Source: Insolitispirillum peregrinum
Lineage (GTDB): Bacteria; Pseudomonadota; Alphaproteobacteria; Rhodospirillales; Rhodospirillaceae
Length of the DNA: 60,538 nt
Reading direction: 5' to 3' (one strand)
Assembly: GCF_042665255.1 (NCBI RefSeq)
Contig: NZ_JBHTCD010000029.1
A program made the translations under genes and the position numbers. Of the stretch, positions 36,398-42,927 are shown piece after piece. Position 1 is the stretch's first letter. Each line of letters starts with the position of its first letter. The notes below the pieces were generated by a model that was not told where the DNA came from, ran no database searches, and saw only the letters and a program-made list of their open reading frames with translations.

Positions 36398-37396
36398 ATG
36401 CTGACCGTTCTGCTGGCACTGGCTCCGATCTTTCTGCTGATCCTGCTCGGGCATGGCCTGAAACGCTGGCACTTTGTCGAGGACGGATTCTGGTCACAGG
36501 CCGACCGGCTGACCTATTACGTCACCTTCCCCGCCCTGCTGGTGTCCAATCTGGCTTCGGCCAGTCTGGGCAGCCTGCCATGGCCGCAGATTGTCGCCTG
36601 CATCGGCGGCACCACCCTGCTGCTGGCCGCCCTGATCCTGCTGGGTGGCCCGCTGCTGCGGCCAACGGCGGACCGTGCCGGGCGGGCAACGCTCAGTTCG
36701 GTGTTTCAGGGAGCCATCCGCCCGAATACCTATGTCGGTCTGGCCGGGGCGGCCGCCCTGTACGGCAACGATGGCATCACCGTCACCGCCCTGTGCATCG
36801 CCATCACCGTGCCGCTGGTCAACGTCCTGTCCGTGACGGCGTTAATGCTGCTGGTCCCCCCCGCAGGCAGCAGCCAGCACCGCACCGCCCGCCTGCGCTC
36901 GCTGGCGCTGGGACTGCTGCGCAACCCGTTGATCCTGTCCTGCATCGGCGGCATTGTCCTGAATGTCAGCGGGCTGGGGTTGCCGCCGGTGATCGAGCCG
37001 GTTCTGGGCATTCTGGCCAAGGCCTCGCTGCCGATGGGGTTGCTGTCGGTCGGGGCCGGGTTGCTGCTGACCCTGCCTGCCAACGACAGCACCAGCCGCT
37101 GGCGGGCGGTCGTCGTTCCCTTTGTCGCCGCTTCGGTCGGCAAGCTGGTTCTGTTGCCGGTCCTTGTCACCCTGACCCTTGACCTGCTGCTGCCCTCCTC
37201 GCTGTCGCTGTCGGCGGCCACACTGGGGACCATGATCCTGTGGTCGGGCGTCCCCTGCTCGGCCTCGTCCTACATTCTGGCCCGCCAGATGGGCGGCGAC
37301 GCCCCGATGATGGCCGCCCTGATCACCTGGCAAACAGTTCTGGCAATGATCAGCCTGCCCGCGCTGATCAGCCTGTTGCCGTGGCTGACCGGCTGA
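36398..37396 (+). CDS. AEC-family (auxin efflux carrier-like) transporter
   Basis: Inner-membrane carrier of 332 residues with about ten helices in two five-helix halves. Typical AEC segments are IFLLILLGHGLKRWHF, YYVTFPALLVSNLA, FQGAIRPNTYVGLA and the second-half GLLSVGAGLLL. Bacterial members carry organic acids such as malate or malonate. The substrate cannot be told from sequence. It follows the DHCW cupin gene by five bases. Confidence 0.88.
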   Translation: MLTVLLALAPIFLLILLGHGLKRWHFVEDGFWSQADRLTYYVTFPALLVSNLASASLGSLPWPQIVACIGGTTLLLAALILLGGPLLRPTADRAGRATLSSVFQGAIRPNTYVGLAGAAALYGNDGITVTALCIAITVPLVNVLSVTALMLLVPPAGSSQHRTARLRSLALGLLRNPLILSCIGGIVLNVSGLGLPPVIEPVLGILAKASLPMGLLSVGAGLLLTLPANDSTSRWRAVVVPFVAASVGKLVLLPVLVTLTLDLLLPSSLSLSAATLGTMILWSGVPCSASSYILARQMGGDAPMMAALITWQTVLAMISLPALISLLPWLTG

Positions 37397-37532
37397 CAGC
37401 AGCCCGGAACAGAAAAACCACCGTCCGACGCTTGCACCCTCCCGCCGGGAGGCATATAACCCGCCAACAGATTTCCCCGCCGCCCGGCGCGGCAGACGCC
37501 TGTTGGCGTTGTCCCTGAAAAAGGCACTCAGC

Positions 37533-37928
37533 ATGAGCAAGCGCACCCTGATTTCCTCTGGCTCGCCCAACGAACCGGTGATCGGCTTCAGCCGCGCCGT
37601 CCGCGTTGGCAACACCATTGCCGTTGCCGGGACCGGCCCGATGGGGGCCGACGGCAAGCTGGTCGGCCCGGGCGACCTGTACGCCCAGACCAGACAGTGC
37701 CTGGAAACCATCAAGGCCGCCATCGAGCAGGCTGGCGGCTCGCTGGCCGACACCGTGCGCACCACCGTCATGCTGACCAGTGCCGACGACTGGCGCGAAG
37801 CCGCCCGCGCCCATGGCGAATTCTTTAGCGAAATTCGCCCGGCCTGCACCTTTGTGGTGGTCACCGGCTTCGTCAACCCCGACTGGCTGGTGGAAATCGA
37901 AGCCGACGCGATCATCGCCGACGCCTGA
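37533..37928 (+). CDS. RidA-family protein
   Basis: 131 residues of the RidA/YjgF family, which hydrolyses reactive enamine/imine intermediates of amino acid metabolism. It has GFSRAVRVGNTIAVAGTGPM, TRQCLETIKAAIEQAGGS and RPACTFVVVTGF, including the Arg that in RidA binds the carboxylate. The C-terminal EIEADAIIA is typical. I chose the ATG at 37533 since the domain begins there. Three 11 bp direct repeats (TGARATCAGCC type) start at its stop codon. Confidence 0.85.
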   Translation: MSKRTLISSGSPNEPVIGFSRAVRVGNTIAVAGTGPMGADGKLVGPGDLYAQTRQCLETIKAAIEQAGGSLADTVRTTVMLTSADDWREAARAHGEFFSEIRPACTFVVVTGFVNPDWLVEIEADAIIADA

Positions 37929-37960
37929 GATCAGCCTGAAATCAGCCTGAGATCAGACCA
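37926..37960 (+). repeat. Three short direct repeats after the ridA-like gene
   Basis: TGAGATCAGCC, TGAAATCAGCC and TGAGATCAGAC in tandem; the first TGA is the stop codon. The same frame therefore carries a TGA in each unit. Confidence 0.6.
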
Positions 37961-37966
37961 ACAGCA

Positions 37967-37995
37967 AAGGCATCCGGGTCCACCGGGTGCCTTCC
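37967..37995 (+). terminator. Probable terminator after the ridA-like gene
   Basis: AAGGCATCCGG, loop GTCCA, CCGGGTGCCTT: an 11 bp stem with one mismatch (T-G pair), followed by CCTTC with few T. It separates ridA from pyrB, 46 bp upstream of pyrB. Confidence 0.6.
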
Positions 37996-38040
37996 TTCTG
38001 ATGCCGGACACCCTTCCCCCACGCAAGGACCGCGCCCGTT

Positions 38041-39003
38041 ATGACCGCAGCCGATTACAAGCATCGCCACCTCCTCGGGATCGAGGGGCTGTACCCCCAC
38101 GAAATCAACTCGCTGCTTGATCTCGCCGACAGCTATGTGGTGCAGGGCAACCAGTCTGCCCCCACCTTTGACGCGATGAACGGGCAGACGCAGGTCAACC
38201 TGTTCTTCGAAGCCTCGACCCGCACCCGCGCCAGCTTTGAACTGGCGGGCCTGCGGCTGGGGGCGACGGTGATCAACATGCAGTCAACCGGCTCGTCGGT
38301 CACCAAGGGCGAGACCCTGATTGACACCGCCGTCACCCTGAACGCCATGCGGCTGGACGTGCTGGTGGTCCGCCATCAGGACTCCGGGGCGGTCAAGCTG
38401 CTGGCCGACAAGGTGAACTGCGCGGTGGTCAATGCCGGGGACGGTGCCCATGAACACCCGACACAGGCGCTGCTTGATGCCCTGACCATCCGCCGCCGCA
38501 AGGGCCACCTCGACGGCCTCGAAGTCGCCATCTGCGGCGACGTGCTGCATTCGCGCGTGGCGCGGTCGAACATCCACCTGCTGAACACCATGGGAGCGCA
38601 TGTCCGCTGCATCGCGCCGCGCACCCTGATGCCGTCGCGGATCGAGGAACTGGGGGTCTCCCCCTATTACGACATGCGCAAGGGCCTGAAGGATGTAGAC
38701 ATCGTGATGATGCTGCGCGTGCAGAACGAACGCATGCAGGGCAGCTACATTCCGTCAGTACGCGAATATTTCGAGTTCTTTGGTCTGGACAAGGAAAAGC
38801 TGGCGCTGGCCAAGCCCGACGCCCTGATCATGCACCCCGGCCCGATGAACCGCGGGGTGGAAATCGATTCCGATGTTGCCGATGACGTTGAACGGTCGGT
38901 GATCCGCGAACAGGTGGAAATGGGCGTGGCCGTCCGGCAAGCCGTCCTGCACACCCTGTCGCACAACAATCAGGTCTACAAGCAGCAGCAGGAGGCCAAG
39001 TGA
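38041..39003 (+). CDS. pyrB: Aspartate carbamoyltransferase catalytic chain
   Basis: Joins carbamoyl phosphate and aspartate in pyrimidine synthesis. 320 residues, with the carbamoyl-phosphate loop FFEASTRTRASFELAG, GDGAHEHPTQALLDAL, and the aspartate-site MLRVQNERMQG and HPGPMNRGVEI. No pyrI regulatory gene lies nearby. The stop shares one base with the ATG of the dihydroorotase-like gene, which is the arrangement in which the partner forms a joint complex with PyrB. Confidence 0.96.
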   Translation: MTAADYKHRHLLGIEGLYPHEINSLLDLADSYVVQGNQSAPTFDAMNGQTQVNLFFEASTRTRASFELAGLRLGATVINMQSTGSSVTKGETLIDTAVTLNAMRLDVLVVRHQDSGAVKLLADKVNCAVVNAGDGAHEHPTQALLDALTIRRRKGHLDGLEVAICGDVLHSRVARSNIHLLNTMGAHVRCIAPRTLMPSRIEELGVSPYYDMRKGLKDVDIVMMLRVQNERMQGSYIPSVREYFEFFGLDKEKLALAKPDALIMHPGPMNRGVEIDSDVADDVERSVIREQVEMGVAVRQAVLHTLSHNNQVYKQQQEAK

Positions 39004-40352
39004 TGTCCGCCCGTTCCACCGCCCCCCAGTCACAGCCGCAAGCCGTCGCTTACGTCAACGTGCGGCTGATCGACCCGGCTTCGGGCCTTGATGTGGTCTG
39101 CGACCACACCGGCGGCCTGCTGAGCGATGGCGAAACCATCTCGGCCTATGGTCCGGGCATTTTTGCCAGCGGCAGTCCTGCCGGCGCCGAGGTGATCGAC
39201 GGCAAGGGCGCGATCCTGTGCCCCGGTCTGGTTGACATGCGGGTGCAGATGCGCGAGCCGGGCGAAGCCCACAAGGAAAGCGTCAAGTCCGCTGGCAAGG
39301 CTGCCGTTGCCGGGGGGATCACCTCGATGGTCGCCCTGCCGAACACCGATCCGGTGCTGGACGAAGAAGCCGCCATCGAGTTCATCGCCCGCCGCGCCCG
39401 CCAGATCGGTCTGACCAAGGTCTATGCCTATGGCGCCGCCACCAAGGGGACGCTGGGCAAGGAACTGTCGGAAATGGGCCTGCTCAATCGCGCCGGAGCG
39501 GTGGCGTTCACCGACGGCACCAAGGCGATTGCCAACGTGCAGACCATGCGCCGCGCCCTGCAGTACGCCGCCACCTTTGGTTTCCTGATCATCCAGCACC
39601 CCGAAGAGCCGGGCCTGAGTGGCGGGGTGATGAACGCCGGTGAACAGGCCAGCCGTCTGGGCCTGTCGGGCATCCCGCGCGAAGCCGAAATCATCATGCT
39701 CGAGCGAGATCTTCGGCTGGTCGAAATGACCGGGGGCCGTTATCACGCCGCCCATATCTCGACCTCGGACAGCGTCGAAATCATCCGCCGCGCCAAGGCC
39801 AAGGGTCTGGATGTCACCTGCGACACCGCGCCGCCGTACTTTGCCCTCAACGAACTGGCAGTCGGTGACTATCGCACCTTTGCCAAGTTGTCGCCGCCGC
39901 TGCGCGCCGAATCCGACCGGCTGGCGATCGTCGAAGGTCTGCAGGATGGCACCATTGATGCCATTGCCTCGGACCACTCGCCGCAGGATACCGATGCCAA
40001 GCGCCTGCCGTTCGCACAGGCGGCCTTTGGCGGCACCGGTCTGGAAACCCTGTTGCCGCTGACTCTCGAACTGGTCCACAACGGCCATCTCGACCTGATC
40101 AGCGCCCTGCGCCTGCTGACCTGCGCCCCGGCGGACCTGTTGAACCTGACCGACAACCACGGCCATCGCGCCGGTCGCCTGACCGTTGGCGGTGCCGCCG
40201 ATCTGGTGCTGATCACCCTCGACCGTCCGTGGAAGTTCGTCGCCCAGCAATCGCTGTCGAAGTCCAAGAATTCGCCGTTCGATGGCCGCCTGTTGCAGGG
40301 CCATGCCGTGCGGACGGTGGTCGATGGCCGGACGGTGCATGTCCATGGTTGA
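39003..40352 (+). CDS. pyrC: Dihydroorotase homologue lacking metal ligands (PyrC/PyrX type)
   Basis: 449 residues, amidohydrolase fold of type I dihydroorotase. In active enzymes the first motif is D-x-H-x-H; here it is DMRVQMREPGE, with Arg80 and Gln82 in place of both His. The later P-H-H motif reads TAPPYFALNE, so its His is lost too. One His (YHAAHIS) and the Asp of ASDHSPQD remain. The zinc site is therefore broken and catalysis is doubtful. In Pseudomonas a comparable pseudo-dihydroorotase is needed to assemble active PyrB, and many alphaproteobacteria have such a gene directly behind pyrB. A separate active PyrC would then be expected elsewhere. It overlaps pyrB by one base and plsY by eight. 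Confidence 0.88.
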   Translation: MSARSTAPQSQPQAVAYVNVRLIDPASGLDVVCDHTGGLLSDGETISAYGPGIFASGSPAGAEVIDGKGAILCPGLVDMRVQMREPGEAHKESVKSAGKAAVAGGITSMVALPNTDPVLDEEAAIEFIARRARQIGLTKVYAYGAATKGTLGKELSEMGLLNRAGAVAFTDGTKAIANVQTMRRALQYAATFGFLIIQHPEEPGLSGGVMNAGEQASRLGLSGIPREAEIIMLERDLRLVEMTGGRYHAAHISTSDSVEIIRRAKAKGLDVTCDTAPPYFALNELAVGDYRTFAKLSPPLRAESDRLAIVEGLQDGTIDAIASDHSPQDTDAKRLPFAQAAFGGTGLETLLPLTLELVHNGHLDLISALRLLTCAPADLLNLTDNHGHRAGRLTVGGAADLVLITLDRPWKFVAQQSLSKSKNSPFDGRLLQGHAVRTVVDGRTVHVHG

Positions 40353-41001
40353 GAGCAGTGTCCTGACCGCGCTGGGCAGTGGCCCGTTCACCATCGCCCT
40401 GCTGGTGGCGGTGATCGGTGGCTATCTGCTGGGGTCGGTTCCGTTCGGGCTGGTGCTGACCAAGCCGTTTGGCTATGACCTGCGCAGCATCGGCTCCGGC
40501 AACATCGGGGCCACCAACGTTCTGCGCACCGGTCGCAAGGATCTGGCGCTGGCCACCCTGCTGCTGGATTCCGGCAAGGGAGCGATTGCGGCGGCGCTGG
40601 CATGGTGGGGCAGTGTCGCCCACACCGGCCAGCCGGACCAGATGCTGGTTCTGGCCGCTGGCTGTGCCGCCGTACTGGGGCACAACTTCCCCGTCTGGCT
40701 GAAGTTCAAGGGCGGCAAGGGCGTTGCCACCACGCTGGGCGTGCTGTTGATGACCGCCTGGCCGGTGGGTGTCGGGGCCTGCCTGACCTGGCTGGTGGTG
40801 GCGGCGACGTTCCGCTATTCCTCGCTAGCCGCTCTGGTGGCGCTGTCGCTGGCGCCGGTCTATGGCCTGATCCTGATCGGGCCGATCCATGCCGCCGCCT
40901 ATCTGGCGCTGGCCATTCTGGCGATCCTGCGTCATCACGAAAACATCCGTCGCCTGATGCGGGGCGAGGAAAGCAGGATTGGCAAGAAAAAGAAGAGCTG
41001 A
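40345..41001 (+). CDS. plsY: Acyl phosphate:glycerol-3-phosphate acyltransferase
   Basis: Membrane enzyme of the first step of phospholipid synthesis, using acyl phosphate made by PlsX. 218 residues, about five helices, with the three conserved motifs GSVPFGL, GSGNIGATNVLRTG and GHNFPVWLKFKGGKGVAT. The C-terminus is basic (LMRGEESRIGKKKKS). Its ATG lies inside the end of the dihydroorotase-like gene, so it is the third gene of the pyrB operon. An ATG at 40339 is an alternative. Confidence 0.93.
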   Translation: MVESSVLTALGSGPFTIALLVAVIGGYLLGSVPFGLVLTKPFGYDLRSIGSGNIGATNVLRTGRKDLALATLLLDSGKGAIAAALAWWGSVAHTGQPDQMLVLAAGCAAVLGHNFPVWLKFKGGKGVATTLGVLLMTAWPVGVGACLTWLVVAATFRYSSLAALVALSLAPVYGLILIGPIHAAAYLALAILAILRHHENIRRLMRGEESRIGKKKKS

Positions 41002-41028
41002 AATCGGGTATTTCGTGATATTGGCAAC

Positions 41029-41058
41029 ACGGCGGCATGGGGAGACCTGTGCCGCCGT
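41029..41058 (+). terminator. Hairpin after plsY
   Basis: ACGGCGGCA and TGCCGCCGT, perfect 9 bp stem with a 12-base loop, followed by TGTGCTGTTTCT. A weak terminator of the pyrB-pyrC-plsY operon. Confidence 0.55.
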
Positions 41059-41212
41059 TGTGCTGTTTCTCGCCGACACGGCCAGCAGCATGCCCATAAA
41101 ACAACCACATCTGCCACTTGATCACTTTACATGCATTATATCCTTTTCCCGCGTGCGGTTTTGCGGTAATCAGAATAACAGGCTCGCGGCCCTGAGCCCG
41201 CCCGTGCGGGAC

Positions 41213-41271
41213 GCTCCCCCTCTCAGGTCTGCGGCGATATACACCAAGGCTCCATTTGCGAGAGGGAGAGC
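41213..41271 (+). promoter_or_regulatory. Leader hairpin that would hide the ribosome site of the 73-residue gene
   Basis: GCTCCCCCTCTC (41213-41224) can pair with GAGAGGGAGAGC (41260-41271) in 11 of 12 positions across a 35-base loop. The second arm is the Shine-Dalgarno sequence of the gene starting at 41278. A further small stem, CCCGCCCGTGCGGG, lies just upstream. Confidence 0.5.
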
Positions 41272-41277
41272 TCGATC

Positions 41278-41499
41278 ATGGCTTCTGTAATGGTCAAAGT
41301 GGCTGGCGAAGGTCTGGTCAACAAGGCACACCGCAATTCCGACGCAGGCCCGACCAGCGGGTCGTCGGTGATCTATGAAGTGGTCAATGTCCCCGGCGGC
41401 GTGTCCGAAGAGGTGGTGGTTGACCTGATCAAAAAGACCGTCAAGTCTGTTCCGCACAACGATTCCTACGAAGTCGATTACGCCGCCATCGCAGGCTGA
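41278..41499 (+). CDS. Small soluble protein of unknown function
   Basis: 73 residues, acidic to neutral, without signal peptide, helix of membrane type or Cys. It starts MASVMVKVAGEGLVNKAH and has VIYEVVNVPGGVSEEVVVDL. I do not recognise a family. It has a strong ribosome site (GGGAGAG), codon use like its neighbours, its own leader with a hairpin over the ribosome site, and its own terminator at 41558-41600, so it is very likely a real, separately controlled gene. Confidence 0.7.
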   Translation: MASVMVKVAGEGLVNKAHRNSDAGPTSGSSVIYEVVNVPGGVSEEVVVDLIKKTVKSVPHNDSYEVDYAAIAG

Positions 41500-41522
41500 T
41501 GGTCCATAAGCATTGTGCGAAA

Positions 41523-41539
41523 AGTGGGAACCGGTTTTC
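41523..41539 (+). repeat. Alphaproteobacterial palindromic motif, copy 2
   Basis: AGTGGGAACCGGTTTTC, inside a larger palindrome: GCATTGTGCGAAAA on the left (41511-41524) and TTTTCGCATAAACAATGC on the right. It matches the motif at 23766 with one difference. Confidence 0.55.
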
Positions 41540-41557
41540 GCATAAACAATGCGGCAT

Positions 41558-41600
41558 GCGGGCGTCTGCCATCCACCGGCACGACGCCCGCTGTCCTTTT
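41558..41600 (+). terminator. Terminator of the 73-residue gene
   Basis: GCGGGCGTC and GACGCCCGC, 9 bp perfect stem with a 16-base loop, followed by TGTCCTTTTC. Confidence 0.65.
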
Positions 41601-41647
41601 CGGCCCCTCCGGCCACAGCAGCATTGACCATCCTGACAGGAACCGGC

Positions 41648-42793
41648 ATGGTCAATTCCATCATGACGATCTCCATCCGCCCCCTCAGCGCCGCCGAACG
41701 ACTGGATTGGCTGCGCCTCATCCGCTGCGAAAACGTCGGCCCGATCACCTTTTTCCGCCTGCTCGACCGGTTCGGCACGGCGGCCAGGGCGCTGGAGGCC
41801 CTGCCCGGGCTTGCCCGCAGTGGTGGCCGCAGCAAACCGATCAAACTGTGCAGCCGCGCCGCTGCCGAACAGGAACTGCTGGCCGCGCAAGCGATCGGTG
41901 CCCGCCTGCTGTGTGCCTGCGAGCCTGAGTATCCGGCCCTGCTGCGCGAAGTCGATGATGCCCCGCCCTGCCTGTACGTGCTGGGGGGTGTGGCCCTGCT
42001 GTCCCGCCCGTGCGTGGCGATTGTCGGCACCCGTAATGCCTCGGCGGGTGCCAAGCAGTTCAGCCGCAAGCTGGCGATGGACCTGGGGGCGCACGGCTTT
42101 GCCGTTGCCTCGGGGCTGGCACGGGGAATCGACACCGCCGCCCACGAAGGCAGCCTGAACACCGGCACCATTGCGGTGATGGCCGGCGGGGTGAATGTGG
42201 TCTATCCGCCGGAAAACGCCCGCCTGCACGCCGCCATTGCCGCGCAAGGGGCGCTGATTTCCGAACTGCCGCCCCATCTGGAACCACAGGCCCGCCATTT
42301 TCCGCGCCGCAACCGGCTGATTTCCGGTCTGGCGCGGGCGGTGGTGGTGGCCGAAGCATCACTGCGCTCCGGCTCGCTGATCACCGCCCGGCTGGCCGCC
42401 GATCAGGGCCGCGACGTGCTGGCCGTGCCCGGCAGCCCGCTCGATGGCCGCAGCGAAGGCCCGAACCAGTTGTTGCGCGACGGAGCCATCCTGTGCCGGG
42501 GGATTGATGACGTGCTGGAACAGGTCGCCAATCCGCGCCATCGCCCGCTGCGGGAACCGGCTGGCAGTGATTTTACCGCTGGTCCGGCATCGACTCCTTC
42601 CCCTGCGGCACTGGCCGCCGCACGAGAAAAAGTGCTGTCGAACCTGTCTGTGGCACCGGTGACGGTTGACGAAATCATCCGGCAATGCCAATTGTCTGCC
42701 TCGATAGTCTCCTTTGTCCTGCTGGAGCTTGACCTGGCGGGGCGGCTGGAACGGTTGCCCGGCCATCGGGTCTCGTTGCTGCCAGAGGCTTGA
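41648..42793 (+). CDS. dprA: DNA-processing protein DprA
   Basis: Binds incoming single-stranded DNA and loads RecA during natural transformation; also widespread in non-competent bacteria. 381 residues: N-terminal helical part (about 10-80), central Rossmann-like domain with VAIVGTRNASAGAKQFSRKL, ASGLARGIDTAAHEGSL, the IAVMAGGVNVVYPPEN loop and the RNRLISGL segment, and a C-terminal winged helix (TVDEIIRQCQLSASIVSFVL). AGGAA stands six bases before the ATG at 41648. No other competence genes lie nearby. topA follows. Confidence 0.93.
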   Translation: MVNSIMTISIRPLSAAERLDWLRLIRCENVGPITFFRLLDRFGTAARALEALPGLARSGGRSKPIKLCSRAAAEQELLAAQAIGARLLCACEPEYPALLREVDDAPPCLYVLGGVALLSRPCVAIVGTRNASAGAKQFSRKLAMDLGAHGFAVASGLARGIDTAAHEGSLNTGTIAVMAGGVNVVYPPENARLHAAIAAQGALISELPPHLEPQARHFPRRNRLISGLARAVVVAEASLRSGSLITARLAADQGRDVLAVPGSPLDGRSEGPNQLLRDGAILCRGIDDVLEQVANPRHRPLREPAGSDFTAGPASTPSPAALAAAREKVLSNLSVAPVTVDEIIRQCQLSASIVSFVLLELDLAGRLERLPGHRVSLLPEA

Positions 42794-42927
42794 CGAAGAC
42801 GCCCGCGAGCTGTTTCTTGGGGGAAACGTCTCCTCTGTATGGTTCAAGCATCCTGTGCCGCTCGTGGTTTCGAGTGGTGCCGCCCATGACAGCCAAAGGC
42901 ATCACAACCAAAGGCATCGCCCAGTCC

